Shown: positions 8,238 through 16,568 of the stretch, piece after piece
Position numbering within the stretch: position 1 is the first letter of the stretch
How the letters are laid out: the number at the start of each line of letters is the position of its first letter
Assembly (NCBI GenBank): GCA_963740675.1
Contig: CAVUFS010000003.1
Location: 124,001-188,000, forward strand
DNA: 64,000 bases
Reading direction: 5' to 3'
From: CAIKMD01 sp963740675
GTDB taxonomy: Bacteria > Pseudomonadota > Alphaproteobacteria > ATCC43930 > CGMCC-115725
Notes under the pieces: generated by a model
The model's database searches: none
Told to the model about the DNA's origin: nothing
Seen by the model: only the letters and a program-made list of their open reading frames with translations
Position numbers and translations under genes: made by a program

Positions 8238-8243
8238 TATAAT
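8238..8243 (+). promoter_or_regulatory. Candidate -10 element for the Mop/ABC operon
   Basis: TATAAT lies 29 bases upstream of the Mop start. The region 17 bases further upstream has no clear -35 but abuts the ModE-like palindrome, an arrangement that fits repression. The assignment rests on this one hexamer. Confidence 0.35.
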
Positions 8244-8272
8244 GGCGCGGCTTTAGCCATATGGAGTGGGAG

Positions 8273-8482
8273 ATGCAGAAGCTTAGCGCCCGCAATCAGA
8301 TCAAGGGCAAGATCGTCGGCGTGGACAAGGGCATGACGACCGCTCATATCCGGATCGATATCGGCGGCGGGATCACGCTCACCTCGTCGATCACCAACGA
8401 GGCGGTCGACGAGCTTGCGCTGAAGGTGGGCGACGAGGCTTGGGCGGTGGTCAAGGCGTCGGATGTGATGATCGGCAAATGA
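8273..8482 (+). CDS. Molbindin, single Mop-domain protein
   Basis: The 69-residue protein is one Mop domain: MQKLSARNQIKGKIVGVDKG at the start, a central TSSITNEAVDEL segment, and the ending VGDEAWAVVKASDVMIGK. Mop proteins assemble as hexamers that bind several molybdate ions and act as cytoplasmic Mo storage or sensing proteins. The ATG at 8273 has GGAG at 8263-8266. The stop overlaps the start of the next gene (ATGA), so it is translated together with the transporter genes. Confidence 0.9.
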   Translation: MQKLSARNQIKGKIVGVDKGMTTAHIRIDIGGGITLTSSITNEAVDELALKVGDEAWAVVKASDVMIGK

Positions 8483-9504
8483 AGCGTCTCGCTGCCTTTT
8501 GCCTCTTTCTGTTGCTGGTCGCGCCCGCGGTTGCCGGCGCAAAATCTTTCACCGATGCCGGCGGCCGCACAGTCGAGCTGCCGGATCGCGTCACGCATGT
8601 CTGGCCGGCAGGCCCGCCATCCGAGGCGCTGATCTATATTCTCGCACCGGAAAAATTGGTCGGCTGGACGCATCGTATCTCGCCGGAATCCACGGCCTTC
8701 ATGCCGAGCAATTACGGCGCGCTGCCCGTGGTGGGGCGACTGACCGGCCGTGGCAACACTGCGAATCTCGAAGCCGTGATCGCCGCCAAGCCCGACCTCG
8801 TGCTCGATGTCGGCACGATCGGCCCGACCTATGTGTCGCTCGCCGATCGCGTGCAGGAACAGACGCATATTCCCTATGTGCTGATCGGCGGCTCGCTTGC
8901 CGATATGCCGAAGCTGCTCCGCACGGCCGGTATGGTGTTGGGCGTGCCCGATCGCGCGGAGACACTGGCGCACTATGCCGAGGACGAGATTGCCGATATC
9001 CAGAAGAAGGTCGCGACCGTGCCGGCGAATGCGCGGCCGAAAGCCTATATGGCGCGCGGCCCGCGTGGCCTCGAAACCGATGTCACCGGGTCGATCAATG
9101 GCGAGGCGCTGGCCTTCCTCGGAGCGCAGAATGTCGTGCCCGCCGGGACAAGCGCCGGCAATCTCGCCGATGTATCGATGGAGCAGGTGCTGGCCTGGCA
9201 GCCCGATGTCATCGTCACCATCGACCGCAATTTCTTCGCCAGCGTGTTGAACGACCCGCAATGGCAAGGCGTCAAAGCGGTGCACGACAAGCGTGTCTAT
9301 CTCGAGCCGCTCAATCCTTTCGGCTGGGTCGACGAGCCGCCAGGACCCAACCGGCTGATTGGCGTGCGCTGGCTCGCGCATTTGCTCTATCCTCAGCTCT
9401 TCTCTGGGGATATCCGCGCTGAGACCAAGCGTTTTTATGAGCTCTTCTATCGCCAAGCCCCAACCGACGCCCAGCTCGACCAACTCCTCGGCCCTTCGGG
9501 GTGA
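8479..9504 (+). CDS. Cobalamin/siderophore-type ABC binding protein, probable MolA-like molybdate binder
   Basis: The 341-residue protein has a signal peptide (FCLFLLLVAPAVAGA) and the two-lobe BtuF/FepB layout: DAGGRTVELPDRVTHVWP, then LEAVIAAKPDLVLDVG, and a C-terminal lobe with MEQVLAWQPDVIVTIDR. Family members bind B12, ferric siderophores, haem or, in the Haemophilus influenzae MolA case, molybdate or tungstate. The start codon overlaps the Mop stop. The Mop gene, ModA and a ModE-like regulator next door make molybdate or tungstate the best guess, but iron chelates remain possible. Confidence 0.82.
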   Translation: MKRLAAFCLFLLLVAPAVAGAKSFTDAGGRTVELPDRVTHVWPAGPPSEALIYILAPEKLVGWTHRISPESTAFMPSNYGALPVVGRLTGRGNTANLEAVIAAKPDLVLDVGTIGPTYVSLADRVQEQTHIPYVLIGGSLADMPKLLRTAGMVLGVPDRAETLAHYAEDEIADIQKKVATVPANARPKAYMARGPRGLETDVTGSINGEALAFLGAQNVVPAGTSAGNLADVSMEQVLAWQPDVIVTIDRNFFASVLNDPQWQGVKAVHDKRVYLEPLNPFGWVDEPPGPNRLIGVRWLAHLLYPQLFSGDIRAETKRFYELFYRQAPTDAQLDQLLGPSG

Positions 9505-10501
9505 GGCCGGCTTTGCTTTTCTGCTCGGCGTCGCGCTGGCAGGGCTTGCGGTATTAGCGCTCGTTGCGCTTGCGGTTGGAGCTTACCCTGTCTCGCTGAG
9601 CGAGATCGCGTCGGCGCTAGGACTACGTAGCGCGCCGCTCAGTGACGCAGCCCAGACCGTGATCTGGCAGATCCGCGGTCCGCGCGTCATTGGCGCGATG
9701 TTGGTCGGTGCGGCGCTGTCATCCTCGGGCGCGGCCTATCAAGGCCTCTTTCGCAATCCGCTGGTATCGCCCGATATCCTCGGCGTCGCGGCGGGCGCGG
9801 CGCTGGGCGCGGTGCTCGGCATCTATCTCTCGCTGCCGGTGATTGGCATCGAGGCGTTGTCTTTCGGCGGCGGGCTCGTCGCCGTGACGCTCGTCTATAC
9901 CGTCGCTGCCGGTATCGGCCATCGCGATCCGGTGCTGGTGCTCGTCCTGACCGGTGTCGTCATCGGCGCGTTGCTCGGCTCGGGCGTCGCGCTGCTCAAA
10001 TATCTCGCCGATCCGCTCAACCAGCTTCCCGCGATCACCTTCTGGCTGCTCGGCAGCCTCGCCGCGTTCAACCGCGCCGATCTTTGGGTGCTGGCGCCGA
10101 CGGTGATCCTGGCTTTGGTGCCGCTCGCGCTGCTGCGCTGGCGCCTCGACGTGATGAGCCTCGGCGAGGAAGAAGCGACGGCGCTCGGCGTCAATGTGCG
10201 CAGCGTGCGCGGTGCGGTAATCATCGGCGCGACCTTGATGACGGCGGCCTCGGTCTCGGTCAGCGGCATCGTCGGCTGGGTCGGACTGCTCGTGCCGCAT
10301 CTCGCGCGGCTGATCGTCGGCCCGGCTTTCGCGCGGCTGCTGCCGATGACGCTGGTGATCGGCGCTGGCTTCCTGCTGCTGGTCGATACGGTCGCGCGCA
10401 CGGTCGGCGTGGTCGAGATGCCACTCGGCGTGCTGACCGCGGTGCTCGGCACGCCGGTCTTCATTTGGCTCTTGGCGCGGGGGCGGCGCGGCGCATGGTG
10501 A
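9437..10501 (+). CDS. FecCD/BtuC-family ABC permease (MolB-like)
   Basis: This protein of about 354 residues has roughly ten membrane segments and the FecCD signatures RGPRVIGAMLVGAALSSSGAAYQGLFRNPLVSPDILG and GIVGWVGLLVPHLAR, here cited in parts of the longer conserved blocks. The ATG at 9437 gives a 68-base overlap with the binding-protein gene; no better start is evident before the first membrane helix. It would pair with the ATPase at 10495 as a type II importer. In H. influenzae MolBC this type carries molybdate and tungstate. Confidence 0.85.
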   Translation: MSSSIAKPQPTPSSTNSSALRGEAGFAFLLGVALAGLAVLALVALAVGAYPVSLSEIASALGLRSAPLSDAAQTVIWQIRGPRVIGAMLVGAALSSSGAAYQGLFRNPLVSPDILGVAAGAALGAVLGIYLSLPVIGIEALSFGGGLVAVTLVYTVAAGIGHRDPVLVLVLTGVVIGALLGSGVALLKYLADPLNQLPAITFWLLGSLAAFNRADLWVLAPTVILALVPLALLRWRLDVMSLGEEEATALGVNVRSVRGAVIIGATLMTAASVSVSGIVGWVGLLVPHLARLIVGPAFARLLPMTLVIGAGFLLLVDTVARTVGVVEMPLGVLTAVLGTPVFIWLLARGRRGAW

Positions 10502-11280
10502 GCGCCGTCATCGCCGTCGAGGCGCTGTCCTTCGGCTATCCCGGCCGCACGGTCGGCGACGCGGTCAATTTCGCATTGGCGCCGGGCGAGGTGATGTGCC
10601 TGCTCGGCCCCAATGGCGGCGGCAAATCGACCTTGCTCAAGACCGTGCTCGGATTGTTGCCGCTGCAAAGCGGCATTGTTCGCGTCGACGGCGAGGACAC
10701 CGCGAACTGGACGGCACAACGGCGCGCATTATCGCTTGGCTACGTGCCCCAAAGCGGTGCTGGACAATTCGCCTATAGCGTTGCCGAGATGGTGCTGATG
10801 GGACGCACGGCGCATCACAGCGCCTTCGCACCGCCGGGCGCGCATGATCGCGCGATCGCCGCCGAGGCGATGGCGGCGCTCGGGATTTCCGCGCTTGCCG
10901 AGCGCGATTGGTTGAAGATCAGCGGCGGCGAGCGGCAATTGGCGTTGATCGCGCGCGCTCTGGCGCAGCAGCCGCGCGTATTGATCCTCGACGAGCCGAC
11001 GGCCAATCTCGATTTCGGCAATCAGGTGCGTGTGCTGGCCGAAGTGCGCCGGCTCGCGGCGCAAGGCCTTGCGGTGATCTTCGCGACGCATCATCCCGAA
11101 CAAGCCTTCGCCTGCGCCGACAAGGTCGCGGTGCTGCATGCCGGCCGGCTCGAGCGCCAAGGCACGCCCGATGCGATCATTACGGCGGAGACGATGCGCA
11201 GCGTTTACGGTATCGAGGTCGAGATCGTACCGGTCGGCGACAGCCGGCTGAAGATTTGCGTGCCGAAGGATTGGCGTTAG
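10495..11280 (+). CDS. ABC importer ATPase, FecE/BtuD family (MolC-like)
   Basis: The 261-residue protein has Walker A GPNGGGKST, Q-loop YVPQSG, signature ISGGERQLALIARAL, Walker B VLILDEPTANLD, and the H-loop in FATHHPEQA. It begins 7 bases inside the permease gene, so Mop, binding protein, permease and ATPase form one tightly coupled operon. It powers uptake of the ligand, probably molybdate or tungstate by context. Confidence 0.88.
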   Translation: MVSAVIAVEALSFGYPGRTVGDAVNFALAPGEVMCLLGPNGGGKSTLLKTVLGLLPLQSGIVRVDGEDTANWTAQRRALSLGYVPQSGAGQFAYSVAEMVLMGRTAHHSAFAPPGAHDRAIAAEAMAALGISALAERDWLKISGGERQLALIARALAQQPRVLILDEPTANLDFGNQVRVLAEVRRLAAQGLAVIFATHHPEQAFACADKVAVLHAGRLERQGTPDAIITAETMRSVYGIEVEIVPVGDSRLKICVPKDWR

Positions 11281-11303
11281 CGGCTTTTGGTAGGGAGATG
11301 ACG

Positions 11304-11774
11304 ATGGATGATGCGCTGACTTGGAGCGGCGATTGGGCCTGGAGCCTGCCTTTGATCATGCTGAACGTGGTGCTGCACGTGCTCGGCCTTGGCTTTATCA
11401 GCGCCAACGTCCTGCACATCCTTTCCGTCGTCAAAAATCATCGCAATTTTCTGACCATCTTCTGCGTGGTGATGGGCATGACCGTACTGCTGGCGACGAT
11501 TTTGCACGCGCTCGAGGCGACCATCTGGGCGTTCGCCTACAGGCTCCTCGGCGCCGTGCCGAACAACAAAGCGGCGATGCTCTACTCGCTCGAGGCGATC
11601 ACGACTTACGGCCACAACAACCTCCACCTTGCCGCACACTGGCAGTTGATGGGTGCCTTGGAGGCGCTCAACGGCATGCTGCTCTTTGGCCTGACGACGG
11701 CGTTCCTTTATGGCCTTATCCAGCGGGTCTGGCCGGTCGAGCTCCGCGAGTGGCATCGGGACGAGCCGCGGTAG
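11304..11774 (+). CDS. Potassium-channel-like membrane protein with altered selectivity filter
   Basis: The 156-residue protein has membrane segments at about residues 12-38 and 50-75 and a pore-type C-terminal unit: YSLEAITTYGHNNLHL, then LMGALEALNGMLLFGLTTAFLYGLI. This aligns with the pore helix, filter and inner helix of Ion_trans_2 (two-helix K+ channel) proteins, where the filter is normally T-x-GYGD. Here it reads TTYGHN. The ATG at 11304 has GGGAG at 11293-11297; the ATG at 11298 is an alternative. It lies 23 bases after the ABC operon and is followed by a terminator, so it may be its last gene. Confidence 0.65.
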   Translation: MDDALTWSGDWAWSLPLIMLNVVLHVLGLGFISANVLHILSVVKNHRNFLTIFCVVMGMTVLLATILHALEATIWAFAYRLLGAVPNNKAAMLYSLEAITTYGHNNLHLAAHWQLMGALEALNGMLLFGLTTAFLYGLIQRVWPVELREWHRDEPR

Positions 11775-11782
11775 TGCTAGTT

Positions 11783-11808
11783 CCGGCGTTAAGCCCGTCG
11801 GCCTTTTT
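11783..11808 (+). terminator. Rho-independent terminator after the molybdenum operon
   Basis: CCGGCG and CGTCGG pair across a 7-base loop, followed by CC and TTTTTATTT. It lies just after the channel-like gene and just before a Fur-box-like site. Confidence 0.6.
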
Positions 11809-11810
11809 AT

Positions 11811-11833
11811 TTGCAATTGAAAATCATTCGCAA
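11811..11833. promoter_or_regulatory. Fur-box-like palindrome
   Basis: Arms TTGCAATTGA and TCATTCGCAA match at 8 of 10 positions as an inverted repeat around AAA. The pattern TGCAA-TGA-AA-TCATT-GCAA is typical of Fur-regulated promoters in proteobacteria. It is 31 bases upstream of the next start codon. Confidence 0.55.
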
Positions 11834-11864
11834 CTAAGATTGGGTGTCGCAAAGGAATGTGCCG

Positions 11865-12359
11865 ATGCCCAACCCATCACCGTCCGGACTGCCCGAAGCC
11901 CGTCTTAAAGGTCTGACCGATACCCAATGTCTTATCGTAAGAACGTTCCGCAAGATATTGCTTGGGAATAGGAATTGTCCGGCCTTGGCGCGCGATTTCG
12001 CGCTCGCTTATGGCGGTGACGCGGTCGAGGTCTACATGACCTTTTGCACGCTCCTCGCAGCCCTGGCCTATGCCAGCCGCCGGCCGTTGAGCGCCGGGCA
12101 TCCGGGCTGCGATTGGCTGACGGGCGACGAGCGGCAGCTTCTGACCTTGATTGCCGCGGCCCAGGCTGAGGACCGGCCCTTATTCGAAGCGAATTTGCGC
12201 TGGCTGGCGCGCGCCGAATTGCGCGCCTCGCTGGCGATGACCGCGAACGCCTTCGCCAATGCGCTTCGGGCACACGGACAGATCCTGCCGGTGATGAAAG
12301 CGGCGCTGCCCCTCGACGACGAGGCGCAGCATCTGAGGCTTCGCCTGGTCGGCGCCTGA
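11865..12359 (+). CDS. Uncharacterised protein behind a Fur-like site
   Basis: The 164-residue product is soluble and mostly helical, with no signal peptide. Cys residues occur early (TQCLIVRTF, GNRNCPAL, YMTFCTLL) and one later in GHPGCDWL. I recognise no family. The ATG at 11865 has AAAGGA 8 bases upstream; a GTG at 11844 is possible. The Fur-box-like palindrome suggests iron regulation. It converges on the TPR/glycosyltransferase gene with a 27-base gap. Confidence 0.6.
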   Translation: MPNPSPSGLPEARLKGLTDTQCLIVRTFRKILLGNRNCPALARDFALAYGGDAVEVYMTFCTLLAALAYASRRPLSAGHPGCDWLTGDERQLLTLIAAAQAEDRPLFEANLRWLARAELRASLAMTANAFANALRAHGQILPVMKAALPLDDEAQHLRLRLVGA

Positions 12360-12386
12360 TCGCCCGCTGACGATTTGGAGCCGGCG

Positions 12387-15300
12387 TTAGGCCGTCTGCA
12401 TCGCCGGCGCCGGCGTGGTGCCGGCGATGAGCGCGAAGGCGGCCTGCTCGACCACCGAAGCCCAGTCGCCCGGGCTCGGCTGACGGAAGAGCAGCGTCGA
12501 GCGATACCACGGCGTGTCGCTGCGCTTCTCGAGCCAGCGCCAATCGGCGCAATGCGGCAGCAGCAGCCACGTATTCTTGTCGAGCGCGCCGGCGAGATGC
12601 GCCACCGTGCCGTCGACCGAGATGACGAGGTCCATCATGCTGATCGCCGCCGCCGCGTCGGCCGCGTCGGCGAGATACGGCGTCACATCGACGATGCGAT
12701 CGGCGAAGGCGCTGTTCGCGAGCTCCGCCGCAGCCGCGCCGCGTTGCAGGCTGTAGAAGCTGACATTGCGGATCGCCAGGATCTGGCGCAGCGCATCGAG
12801 GCGGATCGAGCGCTCGCCGCCATCGATCGCGTCCGAATCCGAACCCCAGGAGAGGCCGATCCGGATCGCATCACCGGTGTTCAGGCCGCTCAGCGCCTCG
12901 ACCCGCGCGGAATCCGCCGCGAGGTAAGGCAGGTGCGACGGGATCGAGGCAAGGGTGGTGCCAAGGCGATGCATCGCGCTCATCAGCGGCAGATGCGCAT
13001 CGAAATGCGGCAGCTGCTCGCCAAGCGGCACGACGCCGTCGATGCCGGGCGCCGTCGTCATCAGCCGTACCAACGCAGGCTGGCAGGCGAGGATGATGCG
13101 GCTCACGAAACCTTTGAGCAGCGGCGCGAAGCGGATGAACTGGATGGTTTCGGCAAGGCCTTGCTCGGACCAGAGCAGCAGCGTCTTGTCGCCGAGCACT
13201 TGGCCGTCCCACATAGGGGCGTTGAAGCTCGGCAGCTTGGCGCCGCGCCAGCCATGCCAGCGCCATTCGAACTCGCTGCTGCCGGCGCGCAGATCGCCTT
13301 TGGCCATAAGCGCCGTGGCGAGACCCATATGCGCCGCCGGATAATCGCTGCGCGTCGCGATCGAGCGACGGAAGCATTCGATGCCGCCATCGGTATCGCC
13401 TTTGAGCCGCAAGGTCGCGCCGAGATAAGCAAGCGCCTCGGGATAATTCGGCTTCACCTCGAGCGCCTGACGCTCGAGCTTCTCGGCCTCGTCGAGCCGG
13501 CCCGCGAGCCGCTCAATATTGCCGAGATTGGCGAGCGCCTGCGGATGATCGGGCTTCAGCGACAGCGCGTGGCGGTAATGCAGCACGGCTTGATCGGCGA
13601 TGCCGGCCGCGTCGAGTGCGACCGCGAGGTTGTTGTGGCCATCGGCCGAGCCGGGCTTCAGCTCGAGCGATTTGACGAGGCAGTTGATCGCCTCTTCGAC
13701 ATTGCCTTGATCGAGCAGGGCCATGCCGAGATTGCCATAGGCGAGCGGGTAATCCGCGCGTTTGGCGAGGGCACGGCGATAGCAGGTGACGGCTTCCTCG
13801 AGATAGCCGAAGCGCTTCAAGAGCACGCCGAGATTGTTCAACGTCTCGGCGCGGTGATCGCGATCGCCGACGAGCGCGCGCTGGGCGACTTCGCCCGTGA
13901 GACGATAGACAACAGATTGCTCGTCGCCGCTCTCCTCGGGCCAGAACACGCGAAGCTGCGTGTAGCATGGCATGGTCGAGACGCGGGTGAGCCAGCCAGC
14001 TTCGGCATCGGATGGCAGGAACAGCCAGACCGGCCGGTCGAGCGCCGTCGCGAGATGCGCGACGCCGATATCGGTGGTGATCACGAGGTCGAGCTGCCGC
14101 AGCGCGGCCGCCCAATGATAGAAATCGGTGAGCTCGCCCGAGAGATCGTGGATGCGATCGCTCGTCGGGCGCGTCAGCGAGAAGAAGGAGAGGCCGGGGA
14201 CATCGAGCAGCGCGTTGAGCGCCGCATCATGGCCGTTCCAGGCGAGCGCGATCTTGAGCTCGTCGCCGTTCTGATTGAGCCCGTCGAGGCTGACGATCTG
14301 CGCCGGATCGAAAGCGAGGCGGCGCAGGCGGAGGAAATAGTCCTGCGCCTCGGGCCGGCCGGCTTCGGCGAAGATTGCGCCAAGGCGGAAGAGAAGATCG
14401 GTGTTCTGCGGCTGCAGGGCCAGCGCCGAGGTGAGCTGATCCATCGCGCCGACAACGCGATATTGCTTGAGCGCGCTGAGAAAGGGCGCGCCGGCGCTCG
14501 GCGCGACCGGCTCGGGCGCGACCGGGGTCGTGGTCTCGATCGAGCTCGAATTGCCGAAGACGGCAAGCGCGCCGGCGATCTGCTCGGCGACGCGCTCCCA
14601 GCTTTCGCCTTGCGCCTGACGGAAGAGCAACAGGCTCGAATACCACGGACTGTCGCTGCGATCATGCGACCAGCGCCACTCGCTGACGGCCGAGAGCATG
14701 ACCCAAGCCGAGCGGCCGAGCGCGCCGGCGATATGCGCGGCGACGTTGTCGGCGGTGATGACGAGATCGAGCTGGCTGATCGCCGCCGCCATATCGGCGA
14801 GATCGGTGAGTTTGCCCGAGACATCGAGCATGCGGCCGGCGAACGGGCTGTTGGCGATGTCGCCGCCGCCCGCCTGATCGAGGCTGAAGAAGCGCACGCC
14901 CGGCACTTGCAGCAACGGGGCGAGCGAAGCGAGCGGCACCGAACGGCGGCGCTCTTTCTGACTGCTGTTCCAAACCAGGCCGACCTTGAAGCCGTGGCCG
15001 GCGAAGAGCGGCTTCAGTGCCGCGGCGCGCGCTGCATCGACCGAGAGATAGGGGCTGGTCGCGGGAATGGTGTCAGGCGTGATGCTGAGGCGATGCAGCA
15101 GGCTCGCCATCGGCAGATAGGCATGCACCGGCGGCGTCGGCTCGCCATTCGGCACGACGTGATCGATGCCCGGCGCGGTCGCGGCGAGCTTTGCCATCGG
15201 CGCGGGGCAGGCGAGAACGATGCGCGCGGCCGAGCTGTGGAGGTGTTGCGCGAAACGCAGCATCTGGATGCCGTCGCCGAAGCCACTATCGGCCCAGAGC

Positions 15301-16094
15301 AACAGCGTGCGCCCGGCGAGGGGCTTGCCGTCCCAGAGGGGCGCATTGAGCCGTGCGGTACCGGGGCGACGGAGGCGCCATTCATATTCGGCGGCACCGT
15401 TGGCGAGATCGCCTTGCTCCATCAGGCAGAGGCCGAGATTGGTGTGCAGCGTCGGATCTTCCGGCGCGGCCGCGATCGCGCTCTGCAGCGCGGCGACGGA
15501 TTCCGCGAGCTTGCCCTGCTCGCGCTTCACCAACGAAAGGCCGTTGAGCGCGGCGGGATGGCCGGGGCGGAGATTGAGTACTTGCTCGAAGCATTGCGTT
15601 GCTTCGTCGTAGCGGCTTTCCTCGCTGAGCGCGCTTGCCAGCATGAACAGCGCTTCCGGATCCTGCGCGCGCAAGCGCAGCGCGAGACGGCCGCATTGCA
15701 CGGCTTGATCGGCGCGACCGAGCATCAGGAGCGAAAGGCCGAGATTGATCAGCGCATCGGGTGAATCGGGTTGGATGGTCAGCGCGTGACGGAGATGCGT
15801 CACGGCGTCCTCGGCGCGGCCTTTGAGGCGCAGTACATTGCCGAGATTGTTGAGGAGGCTGACATTGTCGGGTGCGATCTTGCGCACCTCTTCGAGATAC
15901 TGGATCGCTTCATCGAGCTTGCCCGAGGCGGCGAGCACGGTGCCCAGCAGGAAGCGGAGATCGGCGCTTTGTGCCGGCGCTTCGAGCGCGCCGCGCAAAG
16001 TCTTCTCGGCCTCGGAAAAGCGGTTTTGGCGCATGGCCTCGACCACCCAATCCTTAAGGTTGGCCATCGTCATCATGTTGCGGTCGCCGTCCAT
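12387..16094 (-). CDS. Giant TPR protein with three glycosyltransferase-9-like modules
   Basis: The 1235-residue protein alternates tetratricopeptide repeats (about residues 12-235 and 735-920, with units such as GRAEDAVTHLRHALTIQPDSP) with GT-B modules of the LPS heptosyltransferase type (about 236-515, a shortened one at about 545-700, and 930-1215). Each module ends with the DLVIT-DN-AAH-AGALG motif (DLVITADNVAAHIAGAL, DLVITTDIGVAHLATAL, DLVISVDGTVAHLAGAL). Two modules also keep the N-terminal LLLW..G.....Q..RFA segment. There is no signal peptide. Similar TPR-GT proteins are linked to surface polysaccharide or flagellin glycosylation. The second module lacks its N-terminal half and is unlikely to be active alone. 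Confidence 0.8.
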   Translation of the reverse strand: MDGDRNMMTMANLKDWVVEAMRQNRFSEAEKTLRGALEAPAQSADLRFLLGTVLAASGKLDEAIQYLEEVRKIAPDNVSLLNNLGNVLRLKGRAEDAVTHLRHALTIQPDSPDALINLGLSLLMLGRADQAVQCGRLALRLRAQDPEALFMLASALSEESRYDEATQCFEQVLNLRPGHPAALNGLSLVKREQGKLAESVAALQSAIAAAPEDPTLHTNLGLCLMEQGDLANGAAEYEWRLRRPGTARLNAPLWDGKPLAGRTLLLWADSGFGDGIQMLRFAQHLHSSAARIVLACPAPMAKLAATAPGIDHVVPNGEPTPPVHAYLPMASLLHRLSITPDTIPATSPYLSVDAARAAALKPLFAGHGFKVGLVWNSSQKERRRSVPLASLAPLLQVPGVRFFSLDQAGGGDIANSPFAGRMLDVSGKLTDLADMAAAISQLDLVITADNVAAHIAGALGRSAWVMLSAVSEWRWSHDRSDSPWYSSLLLFRQAQGESWERVAEQIAGALAVFGNSSSIETTTPVAPEPVAPSAGAPFLSALKQYRVVGAMDQLTSALALQPQNTDLLFRLGAIFAEAGRPEAQDYFLRLRRLAFDPAQIVSLDGLNQNGDELKIALAWNGHDAALNALLDVPGLSFFSLTRPTSDRIHDLSGELTDFYHWAAALRQLDLVITTDIGVAHLATALDRPVWLFLPSDAEAGWLTRVSTMPCYTQLRVFWPEESGDEQSVVYRLTGEVAQRALVGDRDHRAETLNNLGVLLKRFGYLEEAVTCYRRALAKRADYPLAYGNLGMALLDQGNVEEAINCLVKSLELKPGSADGHNNLAVALDAAGIADQAVLHYRHALSLKPDHPQALANLGNIERLAGRLDEAEKLERQALEVKPNYPEALAYLGATLRLKGDTDGGIECFRRSIATRSDYPAAHMGLATALMAKGDLRAGSSEFEWRWHGWRGAKLPSFNAPMWDGQVLGDKTLLLWSEQGLAETIQFIRFAPLLKGFVSRIILACQPALVRLMTTAPGIDGVVPLGEQLPHFDAHLPLMSAMHRLGTTLASIPSHLPYLAADSARVEALSGLNTGDAIRIGLSWGSDSDAIDGGERSIRLDALRQILAIRNVSFYSLQRGAAAAELANSAFADRIVDVTPYLADAADAAAAISMMDLVISVDGTVAHLAGALDKNTWLLLPHCADWRWLEKRSDTPWYRSTLLFRQPSPGDWASVVEQAAFALIAGTTPAPAMQTA

Positions 16095-16364
16095 CGGACA
16101 CCCTCAAAAGCAATGCGGCCCTCGCCGCTTTTCGGCAAAACTATGAAATCTTGTAGAGAAAAATGGTGAATGAATTACCAACCGCGCTTGCGCCGACGGT
16201 ACGGAATGCCAAAGGTTAGGATCGTCTCAGTAATATTTTATTAATAGTCGTTAGGCCGATTGGCGGTAATATTTACGTCTGAACCGCCAAAATCTTCGCG
16301 CCGCGCCACAAAAGGGCCACCTTCTACCCGTAACTTTAGAGAAACGGAGGTAAAGGAGGGGCCG
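16095..16364. other. AT-rich divergent promoter region
   Basis: This 270-base stretch between the TPR/glycosyltransferase gene and the small gene at 16365 is clearly AT-rich for the window (for example TAATATTTTATTAATAG around 16210-16250 and GGTAATATTTACG further on). It probably holds both promoters. I see no reliable gene or hairpin terminator in it. Confidence 0.4.
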
Positions 16365-16568
16365 ATGCCGCATTGGTGGCTGAAGGGCGAAGCTTCTCTC
16401 GAAGAATTGCTGAGCGACGAAATCATGGGCCCGGTCGCGGCGAGCGCCGGGATGAGCCGCGAACAGCTCAGGCTAAACCTGGCCGAGGTCGCGCGGCGGA
16501 TCGGCGGTGACCGCGAGGGCCGGGCTGGGACCCGGAAGGAGCCGCGTCAGGTCGCGGTCGGATTCTAA
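16365..16568 (+). CDS. Small soluble protein of unknown function
   Basis: The 67-residue product starts MPHWWLKGEASLEELLSDE and continues with a short helical segment (AGMSREQLRLNLAEVARRI). The start has a strong ribosome binding site, AAAGGAGGGG. Its 3' end overlaps the convergent histidine kinase gene by 96 bases. No family is recognised. The basic C-terminal tail lies in the overlap and may be less constrained. Confidence 0.6.
   Translation: MPHWWLKGEASLEELLSDEIMGPVAASAGMSREQLRLNLAEVARRIGGDREGRAGTRKEPRQVAVGF

Noticed and set aside
12375..15764. A 1129-codon open frame on the plus strand
   Set aside because: It is antisense to the TPR/glycosyltransferase gene, is rich in Arg, Glu and Ala without domain motifs, and results from high GC. 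The minus-strand product has clear repeats and motifs.
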